64,000 nt of DNA from Linepithema humile (Eukaryota > Arthropoda > Insecta > Hymenoptera > Formicidae): contig NC_090135.1 in assembly GCF_040581485.1 (NCBI RefSeq), positions 3,465,001 through 3,529,000 of the forward strand. Direction: 5' to 3'. The position numbers were made by a program, and so were the translations under genes. Under the pieces are notes generated by a model. The model saw only the letters and a program-made list of their open reading frames with translations. It was not told the origin of the DNA and made no database searches. Of this stretch, positions 10,723 through 22,844 are shown piece by piece (position 1 is the stretch's first letter; each line of letters opens with the position of its first letter).

Positions 10723-13465
10723 TTAGGAGGGGGAATGGGGTGCCTGTTTGGCAGCTCCCCCCTTCTTATTACACCCCTTAGGGGGCTTACACGCCGGCCC
10801 CCCCATGCGGTGGGAGGCCGGTCGACCCGCATCCTGGCACACGGTGCATTTAGCCTGCGCCATGCACCCGCGGGCCTCGTGTCCCTTTTCTCCGCAGCGG
10901 TAGCATATACCGCTGCGGTCAACATTTATGTTGGGGCATGTAGCCCTTACATGGCCCCTCTCCATGCATTTATAGCATTGGAGGTGGCGCGCCTCCAGGA
11001 GTTCTATATGGGCTCGGAAAAACCCGTCAATAACTATGTGCCCCTCCTGGGCGACCTTATTGGCCGCCCTGAGGGGGTACTTCGCCCAGGCCGTGTACAG
11101 GCCTCTGGGGATGGGGGGGGGGATTTTATGCCCCCCACCTTGACCTCGGTGGGGGAGCATTCTCCCCTCTCCGCCACGGCTCGAGCAACGCTCTCTACCG
11201 TGGTGGACGGAGCTAGATCCCGGATACGGATTTCGCCCATTTTCTGGGGTCGATTGATCCGTATCTCGGGTCTATCGGCAAACATGCTGCGCATCTTTTG
11301 CGCCAGCATGTCCGCGCGTGCTTGTCCTTCAAGGCCCGATATTTGAATAATAAGGGCTCCCGTTTGGCCCGCTTTGGGCGTCGTCGGGGGGATCCCCATC
11401 TCCTTGAGGGAGATCTCCCCGGTGACCCTTTTCATCACCGCGGCGTATTCCCCCACTGGACATGTGAGAGAAACAGCCGCGGTGTTGGGCACCTTCCTCT
11501 TTTTATTTTTCCTTCTCCCCTTTTCCCCCCCGGTGCCCTGTTTGAGCAGAGAAGGAAAAGATTTGGGGGCGGTTTTGGGAACCACTTTTGTGGTTCCCTG
11601 AGCGCTCTTCGTCCTTGATTTAGGAGGAGGAGGAGGAGTTGCCTTCTTCGTCGCCCTCCTCTTCACCACTTCTGTAAACAGAAGTGGTTGCTGCTTCTGT
11701 TGTTGCTGCTGCACTGCTACAGTTGTATCTACAGCAGTTGTATCTACAGCAGTTTTCCCTCCGTGGGGGATCGGCTTTTGTCTCGGCTTGTCAGTCGGGA
11801 CTTTCTTTCCCCCTTTAGGGGGGGGGGAAGACCGGCAGTGGGCTGTCGCACGGCGACGGACTGCGTCGGCGCCTTCCCCTTCTTTCCACTTTCCCTCTTG
11901 GAGTCTCTGGTGGGGGGAGCCACCCTCTTAACGGAGGGCGGACCCCCATTATCAGGAGGCCCGGGGGGAGGGGGGTTAGGCAAGGAGGGGGGGAACAGGC
12001 TACCCCTCAGCTCCCTCATCATGATGAGAAACAACTCTCCAAGTTGCCTCCTCACCGCCTGTTCAATAATTTCGGCCAGGCCGCCGGGTACGGGAATATT
12101 GCTGGTCAACACCGGCAAGGGTCGATCCCCCAGGACTTTTACGACCCCCTTGATTGGGGGTCTCCTTGCCGGGAAGTTAACTAGGTCTTCCCTTGTAATC
12201 GTCATCATGGGGGAAGGTTCGGGGAGTGGAGCCTCCACCGACCCTCCCATGATGACTTCCTCCTCGTTCTCCCCTGCGGCTCTGGCCCTAGACCGGGTAG
12301 CGGGGGGTGAGGGAGGTGGAGAGGTTCTCTCCCTCTCCTCCTTTTCCCTGCGGAGGTCCGCCACCTCCTGCTCCAGGCGGCGGTTTGCCGCGAGGATCTC
12401 TTCCACATTTTTGTTGGCGGAGGAAGGGGCTCTTCCCGCGATGGGGTCATAGAACCCCTTCTCCGCCCTTTCGGCTAGGGTCGCAGCTTCTGCTTCCAAG
12501 GAGGAAGCCGCCGCACAAAGGAGCCCGGCCAGGTTTCCCTTAAGGCCTTTCGAGTCCCCGGCGACTTCTAGGATAGACTTTGTGTCATTCCTGAGGTCGT
12601 CCAGGATCTGCTGGACCGGCGCTGCCTCATATCGCATAACCTTGCTTTTCACCTTTTCCATGAATTTATGGAATCGCTCGGTTGTGCGATCCGTCTCGTA
12701 GTAAGGATTCATAATCCTGTCTGCGACCCTGTGGTGGAGCTCATCAATTTGTTCCACCGCCTTCTCCCTCCTTTTCCGGATGGTGTGTTGCCCGATATTT
12801 GCGGGATCACTAGCGGGGCGACCCTTTGGATCCTCTTTTTGGGCCTGTGCTCTGAGGATCTCAAGATCCTCCTTATCTGAGGACAAGAGGCCACTCCTTC
12901 TCATCCTCTTTTCCCTCTTCCTCCTCCGCTCCTTAGAGGAGGGAGAGTCAGGGAGGTTGGTGGTATCCTCCCTGTCCTTCCGTGGCCTCTTGGCCCCAAT
13001 CGATGAGGTGCTGTATTTTGTGACAGACGATAGTCTGTCACCCTCATCGTCCGAGCCCAGGTCTATAAAGGTGACCCCAGAGAGGCTCTCCTCTGACCCC
13101 GCTCTCGATAGTCCCTGCGGTCGCCTCGGAGACCCGGCACGGAATTGATCCCGCGATGTGCCCGGGGTACCCGCAGGGGTGCTTTTTCTCGACCTTAGGC
13201 AAGGTCGGTGCGGAGGGGGAAGAAAGGAGGGTAAATTCCCTCCCTTTCCTCTCCCTGTCATCTCGTCGTCAGAGTCACCTCCGCCCCTCAGTCTCAGTAC
13301 TGAGATCTGAGGTGAGGCATCCGACTCCTGAGACATCGTCGATGTCTCTTCTCCCGTTACAGCTCGAAGAGCTGTTCTCTCACCGGAAAAACAACGTTTC
13401 TCGGGTGTGAGAGCTCGCTCCCGACGACTCCTACCACCTTCGTTTTTTTTTATAAAAAGCACCAT
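10723..13465 (-). pseudogene. Element A ORF1 (gag-like) remnant
   Basis: This is the nucleic-acid-binding ORF1 of the R1-clade element. A likely start is MSQESDASPQ near 13336, followed by a Ser/Arg/Glu-rich and coiled part. A frameshift near 11755 leads into a Gln- and Lys-rich stretch (11714), a conserved block around 11330-11230, then CCHC knuckles CYRCGEKGHEARGC and CxxC...H (about 10910-10800). The knuckle segment is in another frame from about 11160. ORF1 of this clade packages element RNA. The frameshifts and the stops near 10690 and 10585 show decay. Confidence 0.8.
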
Positions 13466-14517
13466 TTTTTATTTTAAACCCACCACCCACTGCGGCTCCG
13501 CTGACCGGGCATGCCCACTAAGTCCCGAGTTCCCTCGGGAGGTCAGCATATGACACGGGCACCGGGAATAACCATCCGGTGCACTGGCCTCCAGCCCCTT
13601 ACTCGCCCCTGGTTTTACCCAAGAACTTTCAGGGGTCCCACACCTCCGACAATGTGGGCACCGCAGTGGGCGCAGCTACGCGGGGGGCCCCACGGACGGA
13701 TGGGGTGGAGGGTTGTAGCGACCCAACCAACTGCCTTGCCCGCCGTGGCGACCAGCATACACACTCCTCGACCGATCACTACGGGACCGGTATAAACCGG
13801 GACGCACTCCAGTAGTAATCGGTCCTCACCGCTCGACCCAGACTTGGAATACTTCCGAGCGGCTCGAGCGGCTATCCCCCGCCATCCGACCCCGCCTCGG
13901 AATATGTCCGAGCGGCTCGGAATGGCCCAGCCCGACGAGCCCGGGAGTTTCGGGACATTGACGGCCCGTCGCTCTCCTTCACGACCGCGTGCCCGCGGAC
14001 CACGTCCACGAGCCGTTTGGTCAGAGAGGGAAAGCCACTCTTGTGGGACACCGCTTCCTCCCCATGCCAGACCGCACCCTTTTCCCCTCTATGATTGGAA
14101 GAGGAAGAGTCGACCCCAGACACAAGGAGGACCAGCACCCACATCTTCCCCTTTAGACGGGGCCACCAAAGTGACCCCACCAGAGACCCGTCCCGCCGGA
14201 GCAGCAGCCCCGGCCAGGACAGGCCTCACCCTGGGGGGAGCACCCCCCTGACCAGCCGCCCCACTGAGCTAATGAGCCTGGCCGCCCGTGCATGGAGGGG
14301 AGATAGAAATCTCTCCATAACAATGCCATGCCACCGGGGGTTTGAAGTCGGAGTCCCCGTCTCCTACCGGCAGATGGGAAAAGTCCTTTGGGGAGCCGCC
14401 GGACTCCCTGTTCCCCCCAGCGGAGGAATTGTGCGTTCTTAGCACCGCAGAAACACCTTTTCAGGTATTCCCACGGTGAGCCCCCTCACCACGACAAGGT
14501 GGCGCACAACAAGGAGG
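13466..14517 (-). other. 5' UTR of element A
   Basis: GC-rich and with no convincing ORF on the element strand. The element begins on the minus strand with CTCCTTGTTGTGCGCCACC and continues with the CTTGTCGTGGTG motif it shares with D. Several plus-strand open frames here are low-complexity readings. Confidence 0.65.
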
Positions 14518-14531
14518 ACCAGTAGGCTCAT
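14518..14531. repeat. Target-site duplication of element A, right copy
   Basis: Exact copy of 2034-2047. The NOF-like reading frame passes through it in the same phase on both sides of the insertion. Confidence 0.9.
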
Positions 14532-15759
14532 CTCCATTAGCACAAACAGGACATTTAACATTAATTTTCACATTGATATTATCAGTATTTGGAAACTGTT
14601 CTGATGTAACTGTTGTCGGGAATTCTACAATTTTTTCTGCTGTTGTCTGCTGTTTCTGTATCTTTAGCCTGAAACATTGAATTTATAAGTTTTACACGAC
14701 CACTAAGAAATTTAACATGTTTACTTATAAATAAATCAGCGCGCATCGGCGTCTGTTCATTTTTCAAAAATATATTTTTTGTTATATGGAAGTCTGCTTC
14801 AACAGATGCACTGCTTGCCGGTATTCTTCCAAATCCAAATTTATCACGATATATGCAAGACCATAAAGGCAAATATTTCGTGTCTGCTATTAATTTATCG
14901 GCAAATGCAGGCATGTAATGTGCATTTTCTCGATCGCCTGTGTCAGTAATTTTCATTTGTATTTTCTCATCTATGGACTTTGCCCAGTGATACCATCCAT
15001 TTGTATTCATATTCTCATGATCCTCATTATCGTCAACAGAATTCGAATCTTCTGATTCTAAAAATTGTGTTTCTGCATCAGCTGACATGAATAAACGTTT
15101 TACCTTCATTTTGTATTCTTCACACAGAGTCGATTTATTCTTTTGGGTATTGCCTTCAGTTTTACTCCTACCAATTACTAAAATAGAAGTTAAAATTTGT
15201 TCAGCCATTTCAACATTACGACATAAAATCAATTGTCCTAACAAAGATAAATAAAATTTCTTGATTCTCGGCCGTGTATTTTTTAAAAAGTTACTATATT
15301 TTTTAATAAAATGCGCTACATCAATACGTATGTAGCACGCTGGTAACTGGTCATCCTTGCACGCATCAGAATAGCCTTCTAGAGTTAAATGTCCTGCAAC
15401 GGATGGCTGCTGTCAAAAGTGCGCTGAAAAATCGTAAACGACTTCTCGTGGACGAGGTGCACCTAAACGAATCCATTCTGATAGCCAAAATTGAATTGCA
15501 TTAGTATTGTGATTCTCTGACAGCATCTGGCACACTGGAAAAAGACCACTACTTTCGTAATAATAATAATTAATAACAGAATTATAAAGAAATATATGTT
15601 TTGACTTAGATCGATCAGACCTTTTAATCTTTTTTATTAAACTTCCAGTTGCATCAATATAAATACAAGCTGGTTCGGAAGTTGCATATGATCTATATAC
15701 ATCTATTTGATAATTAGACCAATGATGTATAAAAAATGGATTTAAGCCAATATTATGTA
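14532..15759 (-). pseudogene. NOF/MULE-like transposase gene, catalytic middle part
   Basis: Reading leftwards from the solo LTR: NIGLNPFFIHHWSNYQIDV, then ACIYIDATGSLIKK, whose Asp fits the first catalytic Asp of MULE transposases. Further on are ACYIRIDVAHFIKK (about 15335), a good second Asp, and SSASVEADFHITKN (about 14800), a good Glu. The segment ends in a CPVC motif next to element A. DDE transposases of this kind cut and paste the element's terminal repeats. The frame breaks near 15413 and stops near 14582. The similarity to NOF of Drosophila foldback elements is from memory of motifs and is not verified. Confidence 0.62.
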
Positions 15760-15981
15760 TGTAACGGTGCAGCCCGCAAGCTGCATCGTTACGGCTACGG
15801 ACCGTCCATCGTCCGTAGCCCACCAAGGGCGCATCGAGCGCCGATAAATTTCTTATCGTAACAACGGCGGTCAACCGCCGAAAATCCCCCACACCCGACC
15901 GTTCCAAAATTCCGTTTTGTGGGGGACTCGCCGCCGAAACCGCCGATGCTTGCCGATTCGAAACCATTCGGCTGCCAGCCG

Positions 15982-15990
15982 GGTATAAAA
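15982..15990 (+). promoter_or_regulatory. TATA box of the solo LTR
   Basis: GGTATAAAAG in a GC-rich setting, about 220 bp into the LTR. This is consistent with the U3/R border lying just downstream. Confidence 0.55.
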
Positions 15991-16566
15991 GAGGCCCGGC
16001 TGTACGTCTTCTCACCAGATCCCGTTCGCTGATAGACAGCGAACATCCCTCTACGAGTGTTCTCGTAGTCCAAACCGAGCATACTCGGATTCTATACCTG
16101 TTCCAGCATACGAGTATCCTCGTGTACCGCCGAGCGTCCTCGGTATTCTTGACTCCCGCATACGAGTATATTCGTATACCCGCCGAGCGTACTTGGCTCC
16201 TCTAGGCCACCGAACTTCGTATTCCGGGCATTCCCGCGCACCTAGCCAGGTCGCCGTTCTAAATTTCGCCTTCGTACGAGTGTCCTCGTACTCCCGCCGA
16301 GCGTAATCGGCAGCCTAAGTCCTTATATCGCGTTTATTCGCCGGGATTTCAAAACCGTAATCCGTCCGGCAGGCAAAACCGCGTCGATCAATCCGCGCCG
16401 CCGAATAGTCCGCATCGATCTACAATCGAACAAACTCGCGATACTCTACGAACGCATTCACCGACAAGCGCTCCGTCTTGTACCAACCGTTGCGACACGA
16501 TCGCCCGCGCTTGCGCTCTCGCCGACCGCACCAGGACGCCTCACGTCATACTTTATAGTTTCGCCT

Positions 16567-16860
16567 CAAATAATTATTTCACTATTGCCGATACTTCGCA
16601 TTTATTTTCACGTTGCTTTCGCGTTTATTTTGCGCCGCTTTAAAATAATTATTTCACCGTTGCTCAAATAATTATTTCACTTTTGCCGATACTTCGCATT
16701 TATTTTCACGTTGCTTTCGCATTTATTTTACGCCGCCTTAAATAATTATTTTACCGTCGCTCAAATAATTATTTCCCTATTGACGATACTTCGCATTTAT
16801 CTTCACGCTGCTTTGTATTTATTTCACGCCGCCTTAAAGACTTATTTCGCTGTCACTTAT
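16567..16860. repeat. About 98-bp tandem repeat, three copies, inside the solo LTR
   Basis: CAAATAATTATTTC starts at 16567, 16665 and 16762, each time followed by a tract ending in TTCGCATTTAT and a CGCCGC block. Spacing is 98 and 97 bp. The copies are diverged. Confidence 0.75.
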
Positions 16861-17131
16861 TAATTATTTCACCGTTGTTAATATACCAATTGCACCGATA
16901 TTTTGCTATTTTGTATACTCTTTCAAATTCATTTCGCACACGCTTCGCATGTACACACGAGCATTGAAGCAGATTATTCGAAACAAATCATATCAACATC
17001 TTTCTCAATAAACGCTGTTTCATTATTTTGTTATAAACGAGCATTTGGTTTATTTGACATACCCCCAACCGACCAAACCTGGATTCCGGCGAGCTACTCC
17101 GCGTCCGTCGAAGCTCACACGGTTTCATGTA

Positions 17132-18058
17132 TAATATCTCGTAAAGATCCCAACTGCATTAATAATAATGCTTTCAGAAGATCTTTGTCAAGATAATCTT
17201 CTTCTATAATTTTTTTTTTGCTACTCGCAAAACATTTGTGCTAAATAAATGTGGAGGTTCCGCAGTGTCGCTTGTACTCATTAAATCTTCAGCTAATTCC
17301 GTACGATAGGCTATTGCCGTAGTATTTTTCAATTTGTCCGCGATTTAATCTCTAATAGGACGTCTAAGATAACGTTTTCCACAACGACCTTTGCCTTCAA
17401 TAAAGGTGCAAAAAATTTTCGTTGTAAGATTATTTTCAACGGAATTATCTATATCGCATTTAATTACGGCACCACATTTACAAGCACCACTTGCATATTT
17501 CTGTTCCCCACTACGCAATAATTTATGATTTTTGAAATTAAAACCACAAATTATTTTAGTAGCTGCCCAAATTTTTTCATTAAATACATGCTGCCAAATT
17601 CCAGATCTTAACATTGTATACTCACGTATAGATTCTGGCTTACCTTTTTTTCTTTGCCGATATACTTTGCGCATGATTAATGACATAAATTCTTCTTTGG
17701 GTATAGAAATAGTAAACGTACTTGCAGTGCTAACGCTTAGCGATTTCGTAGTATCGGCTGATGAATCTGCGCCCATGTTTATTTCCTCTAATACCTCTTC
17801 ACTTACATTATCTTCCGGGGATGTCGCAGGAAGAAAACGATTCATTAATTTATCCTTTATGTTGTACCTATTACATGCTACAAATGTATATAATGAACCG
17901 GGCGTAATTATATGATCCAATTCCTTTACGATTGTAATCCACACAGAATCGCACTTCGAAATAATAGTGCCCTTTGCTGTAATAATCTTATCCTTGTGGT
18001 CCAGAAATTTTTGGGTAAACAAATCATTATTTACTTTCGCTGGTCTTCCAACACGCAT
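17132..18058 (-). pseudogene. NOF/MULE-like transposase gene, N-terminal part
   Basis: The open frame from MRVGRPAKVNND at 18058 runs to 17345 (237 aa) and then continues with shifts to the LTR. Seen: a basic start resembling a DNA-contact segment, and a Cys cluster CKCGAVIKC...C...GRCGKRY at the C-terminal side, likely a zinc-binding domain of the FLYWCH/WRKY type often found before MULE catalytic domains. The Cys/His domain type is inferred. It forms one gene with 14532-15759 and 856-2047. Confidence 0.6.
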
Positions 18059-18570
18059 CTTAATTTCTTATGCAATGCACAGAGCACACACAGTATGCAA
18101 AATACAATACACAAAAAACAATTCACAAATCGCAATAACAGCACGTATGAGAGTAACGATCACTTCTGTAGGAACGCTTTCCACAGATGTTCACTGCTCG
18201 AACTCTCGAGAATGACTGGTCGATGCCAGTATATTAATAATAATATTCTATGCTTTGTCAAAATGTGTGTTTTCATCTCTTCGCGGCACGCCTTTTCATC
18301 AAAGCGCTGCTCAATACACATCAAACATAGCGCTGATCAATTGATGTAAACATGTAAACATTCGAAAGAAGTCGAGACAGCGGATCTCTACTTCAAAGCA
18401 AAGATACGACATAATAATTAGCGCGCGATTTACGCAATTGCGCGAAAAAAAGATTAATAATAATTCACAAAAACCAATCTCAAAACGATCTAAAACATAT
18501 CTAGTAAATCCACGCTATTCAATCATTTTTAAAGTTACTTTACTAAATCAGTATTAATTTCGATACCCTA
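18059..18570. other. Upstream region of the NOF-like gene, no gene seen
   Basis: AT-rich, with no supported ORF. It probably contains the promoter and subterminal part of the NOF-like element. Confidence 0.45.
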
Positions 18571-19040
18571 CACTTGTTTGGGTCGATTTTTCTAAGTCAA
18601 ATGTTGAGCAATAAATTAGAGAAACATTTTAAGACCAAAACATTAAGAGCAACTAATTGCGTTCATGTACTTTACTTTTGTCGTCAAGCTAGCACCGCCA
18701 CAAGTTTGGGTCGATTTTTCTAAGTCAAATGTTGAGCAACAAATTTGATATTATAAATCTTGAGAGCAACAAATTAGAGGAACATTTTAAGACCAAAACA
18801 TTAAAAGCAACTAATTGCGTTCATGTACTTTACTCTTGTCGTGAAGCTAGCACCGCCACAAGTTCGGGTCGATTTTTCTAAGTCAAATGTTGAGCAACAA
18901 ATTCGATATTATAAATCTTGAGAGCAACAAATTAGAGGAACATTTTAAGACCAAAACATTAAGAGCAACTAATTGCGTTCATGTACTTTACTCTTGTCGT
19001 CAAGCTAGCACCGCCACAAGTTCGGGTCAATTTTTTTAGT
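18571..19040. repeat. 158-bp tandem repeat array next to the NOF-like gene
   Basis: The phrase GGGTCGATTTTTCTAAGTC recurs. Unit starts, measured at CAAGTT(T/C)GGG, are 18701, 18859 and 19017 (exactly 158 bp apart). A shorter first unit starts near 18573, 128 bp before, and lacks a 30-bp block. The array lies about 500 bp outside the transposase start. Foldback (FB/NOF) elements carry tandem repeats inside their terminal inverted repeats, so it may be the element's right end. Confidence 0.85.
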
Positions 19041-19499
19041 TAAATTGCGAACAATAAATTTAAAAATGGTTTATTTTGAGATTCTTTAATGCAAGAAACA
19101 ATTTTATAACTATCTGATATTGTTAGTTACTTATTTTTCTTAATTTTATTTTTATGTTCACAATATGTCATGTTGGTTTTTTTTTAAATTTAATATTTTA
19201 AAAATCTGTTTGTACTATCTTTAAGCAATTAATTAGTAACAAATTCTGGTATATTTGTTTTTTGATTTGCAACTCGTTATAAGTGGTTTTCAAAGGTGGG
19301 GGTGCCAGCTTAATGGCAAGTCAGCACACCCATCTTTAATATTATTTTCCTGCTAATGGATAAAAGCAACAAATTCGCGCTTAGAGCAACAAATTAGCAA
19401 CAAATTAGCACTTAATTTTGCACTAAATTTGAACCCGATTTTTCATGGTGGGGGTGCCAGCTTAATAGGGGTCATAACTGGGCCTTAATCATTTGATGT
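19041..19499. other. AT-rich spacer with a duplicated GGTGGGGGTGCCAGCTTAAT
   Basis: The 20-mer GGTGGGGGTGCCAGCTTAAT occurs near 19295 and again near 19444. Between them lie repeats of AGCAACAAATTAG, also used in the 158-bp array. There is no gene. This may be part of the same terminal structure. Confidence 0.5.
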
Positions 19500-20997
19500 G
19501 GGAAAGCAGGGTCACTTCTGCTCCCCCACGCCCTCCCGATGTTGGTGGGGGGCGGGATTGATGCTTGGACCCCCGTCCGTACATCAAGGGAGGTTTTCTC
19601 CCCCCTCATAATTCCTTTCTCTTTTTTACGGGGGGGGGGACCAGGCTACCTCGGTCTCCCCCGCTTTCCCTGGTTTATATATAGGGGGACCGGGACTACC
19701 GTGAGCCCCCGTTCACGATTGACTTCCGCTGGGAAGAGAGGGATAATTCCCTCTCCGCCCAGCCTCTCTTTTAAATGAAGGGTATCCCCGAAGAGAAGGG
19801 ATACCGTCCCAGGGGTCTCTCAGATCAGATGGTAGCGGCGGTGGATGTTTGTTCACCGTCGCTGTCTGAGAGACCCCTACTCCCGTCACGCCCTACGGTG
19901 GGCTGGTGTACGGCGACGGGGGTTGATTCTCTTCCGCCGCATTGCGGTCGGGGGAACTCCCCCGCCGCCGTTGTCTCCCGTTCTTCCTCTCTAGGAAGGG
20001 GGGGAAAAGGTGGGGAGGGTGGTGGAGTACTATCCACCTCCTCCGCCTCCCCTCTTTTGATACGTTCCGCCTCCTCTTTCCGCGACATTATGATGCCGCA
20101 GAAATCGGAGGCGGCCTTCCATTTTTCCTCTCCCTCTAGCATTGATTTGACCAATGCCGGAAGGGAGAGGTCCTGTCCAACCACTGCGGTCAGGGCCCGG
20201 CGCTCCTCGGTCCACGCCTCACATTCCATGAGGGTGTGCTGCGCCGAGTCCCGACCGGCCGCACAGTGGTGGCACCCCGTCGTGTGCTCCTTACCTATCC
20301 TGCACAGGTAGTCACCGAAGCAGCCGTGCCCGGTGAGCACCTGTGTCAGGTGGAACTCAAGTTCTCGTCCTCTTCTGTCTACCCATTCCGGGAGACAGGG
20401 CTGGGTGGTCCATCTGCCCGTCGCAGAATCCGCAATGGCTTCCTGCCACTGAGAGACGGCTCTGCGAAGGGCTTCCCTTCTTATTCTTTCCACGGCCCCT
20501 GGTCTTAAACGGGTACTCCCGGTGCGGTCGGGGTCCCTCGTACGCCGATAAACCTCGGCGTACGAGTTCGCCAGGAACTTGACCGGGAGGAGGCCCGCCA
20601 GGGCCGTGGCCGCCACGAACGACGTCGTGCAGTAGGACCGAATAATCCTGATGGCCAGCCGGCGTTGTTGGCGATGAATCATCGCCTTGATTCACCGACT
20701 GACCGAGACTTTTTCGGCCCATACCGGTGCTCCGTAAAGGGACACCGACTGCACGACGTTCGCGTACAGACGCCGAATCTTCACGTTCGGCCCACCCACG
20801 TTGGGCAGGAGACGGCCTAACGCGGCCGCCATCCTGTCCGCTTTGGGGATGATTTAAGCAAAATGTTGCTCAAATCCCCAAAGCCCATCCAGGGTGTCTT
20901 CTGTGGGGCCACCTCCAGACCCGTCGCCTTCACGGAGCGTACGACACATGCCGTGGCCAGGCTAGCCATGGCCGCGGCCTTTCGCCAGTTTTCTCCC
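19500..20997 (-). mobile_element. R1-clade element C (3' fragment, relative of A and B)
   Basis: It matches the 3' half of elements A and B: 3' UTR (19500-19820) and the ORF2 C-terminal region. No poly(A) is visible at the left edge, and the right edge stops where the poly(T) of element B begins (20998-21020). A small deletion near 20892 removes about 90 bases found in A. Confidence 0.75.
19825..20850 (-). pseudogene. Element C ORF2 C-terminal remnant
   Basis: It is open from 20682 to 19825 with RRLAIRIIRSYCTTSF, LTQVLTGHGCFGDYLC and the finger CHHCAAGRDSAQHTLMEC, followed by a tail rich in Pro, Glu and Arg. The counterparts in A and B are colinear. The upstream RT is missing. Confidence 0.8.
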
Positions 20998-21505
20998 CCT
21001 TTTTATTTTTTTTTTTTTTTAAAGGCGGGGAAAATTCTTTATGGATATGGTCTCGGGAGAGAACCCGTGGGTTATGTGGGAGTCCCCAGGGAAGAAATCC
21101 CTGGTATACCCACTAAAATCCCCGCCGGTGACTTTTCTTGCCATATGAGGGAGAGCCGGGTATCGCCTTGGGCATTCGTCACAGCTCTCCTTTAGGCGTG
21201 GCCATGTATCCAGCCTTTTCGCCGGGCAGGGTTCTTTGTCGCCTTGCCCCAGTGTCCTGCCTAGAAGGAAAGGTCGGATTACCGCGACCTTCCCCTGCCT
21301 TCCCTGATGTTGGTGGGGGGCCGGGGATGATTAAGGGCTCCCGCCCTTGACCAGCCCCCGCAGGGAGAGGTAATAATAATAATAATAATACCCTTCCCTG
21401 TATTGATTTATGTTTGGGGGGGATGAGGAGAGCTTCCCTCTCCCCCCCTCCCCAACGACCCGTGGGTCCAGGCCGGTATAATCTGTGACCCAGGGGACCC
21501 ACTAC

Positions 21506-22840
21506 TTACGCACTTAAATGGGCTAGACGGCGGCGAGGGACTAATCTCCTCTTAGTTGGGGGAGGATTCCCGCCACCGTTTCCATTTCCCCCTCTCTGTG
21601 AGGGGGAAAGGGGTAGAGGAGGAGCGTCCTCCACCTCTCCTCTTCTGGTTCTTTCCGCCTCCTTTTTCTGCAACATCACTTGGTCGCAGAAGGAGGAGAC
21701 GGCCTTCCACTTATCCTCCTCTCCCAGCATTGATTGGATCAATGCCGGGACAGAGAGGTCCGTGCCCATCACATTGGTCAGCGCTCAGCGCTCCCTGTCC
21801 CATGCTTCACACACCTGTAGGGTGTGTTGCGCCGAGTCCCGACCAGCCGCACAGTGGTGGCACCCAGTCGTGGGCTCTTTTCCAATTTGACACAGGTACT
21901 CTCCGAAACACCCGTGTCCGGTGAGCACCTGCGTCAAATGGAACGACATTCCTCGTCCCCTCCTGTCCACCCACTCGGGTAGACAGGGCTGGATGGCGTG
22001 GATGGTCCATCGCCCAGCCGAAGAGTCCGCGATGGAGGCTTGCCAGGCCTCCATCATTCTGCGGCGGGCTTGCCGCCTTAATTTGTTCATGGCCCCTGGT
22101 GTTAGGCTGGCACTCCACAGCGCGGTTTGGGTCCCTCGTACGCCAATATACTTCGGCGTACGAGTTTGCAAATAACTCCGCTGAAGGCAGGCCCGCCAGG
22201 GCCGTGGCCGCCACGTACGACACCGTGCAGTAGGCCCGGGCGATTCTAATGGCCAGCCGCCGTTGCTGCTGGTAGAGTAGCTGTTTGATTTGTCGGCTGG
22301 CCAATGCCGCCCCAGCCCAAATCGGTGCCCCATAGAGAGACACCGACTGCACGGTGTTGGTGTATAAGCGCCTCACTTTGGCGCTTGGACCACCCACGTT
22401 GGACAGGAGACGACTTAACGCGGCCGCCATCCTGTCCGCTCTGGGGATTATACGCACAAAGTGCTCTTCGAATCTCCAGAGTCCATCCAGGATGAGACCC
22501 AGATACTTGATCTGGGGTCCCACCGGGACGCGGACTTCCTCTACCCAGATTAGGATGGGGGGGGGGGTCGCCCCATATCCCTGTTCCTAAAGAACAGGGC
22601 CTCCGTCTTTTGAGGGGCGACCTCCAGTCCCATTTGTCGTATCGAGCACACGACCACCCGGAGCGGCATTGGTCGCGTTCCGGGCCTCAATCCAATTCCT
22701 CCCCCGGGCCACCACCAGCGTGTCGTCCGCATAACAAATTAGACGACAGCCCGGAGGAAGCGCCTAACGGAGCACTCGATCATATGCGAGGTTCCATAAT
22801 AGGAGTCCTAAAACTGATCCCTGAGGAACCCCGCAATAAA
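21506..22840 (-). pseudogene. Element B ORF2, C-terminal part
   Basis: Open blocks at 22523-21807 and 21772-21506 in different frames carry MGPQIKYLGLILDG, VRRLYTNTVQSVSLYGAP and the HGCFGEYLCQIGK...CHHC...H...C finger. The YADD region near 22735 reads CYADD on the minus strand. A frameshift separates the finger from the tail. Confidence 0.78.
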
Positions 22841-22844
22841 CCAA

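Larger units (their letters stand above)
2048..14517 (-). mobile_element. R1-clade (SART-like) non-LTR retrotransposon A, interrupted by element D
   Basis: This is a minus-strand element: poly(A) (read as T at 2047-2069), 3' UTR, ORF2, ORF1 and a GC-rich 5' UTR ending at 14517. It is flanked by 14-bp duplications. Without D and one copy of D's duplication it is about 7.5 kb, a normal full length for R1-clade elements with two ORFs. ORF1 has CCHC knuckles. ORF2 has an AP-type endonuclease, an RT and a C-terminal CCHC. ORF2 begins with a TAATG stop/start string near 10566, the arrangement known from SART1, where ORF2 is translated by reinitiation. Both ORFs are shifted and partly deleted, so the copy is dead. 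It lies in the NOF-like gene. Family relatives are B and C. Confidence 0.88.
15760..17127 (+). mobile_element. Solo LTR (1368 bp) inside the NOF-like gene
   Basis: It starts TGTAACGGTGCAG and ends ACGGTTTCA, so TG...CA, and is flanked by TGTA at 15756-15759 and 17128-17131 (4-bp duplication, usual for Ty3/gypsy). A TATA box lies at about 15983 and AATAAA at about 17013, both on the plus strand. The NOF-like reading frame resumes on both sides, so one insertion followed by LTR-LTR recombination explains it. Confidence 0.82.

Noticed and set aside
11688..12452. Plus-strand ORF of 254 codons
   Set aside because: Shadow of element A ORF1 in GC-rich DNA. The minus strand carries the recognisable gag-like protein.
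18571..19040. Regular direct repeats resembling a CRISPR array
   Set aside because: Units of 158 bp are repeated in full without unique spacers, and the DNA is eukaryotic.
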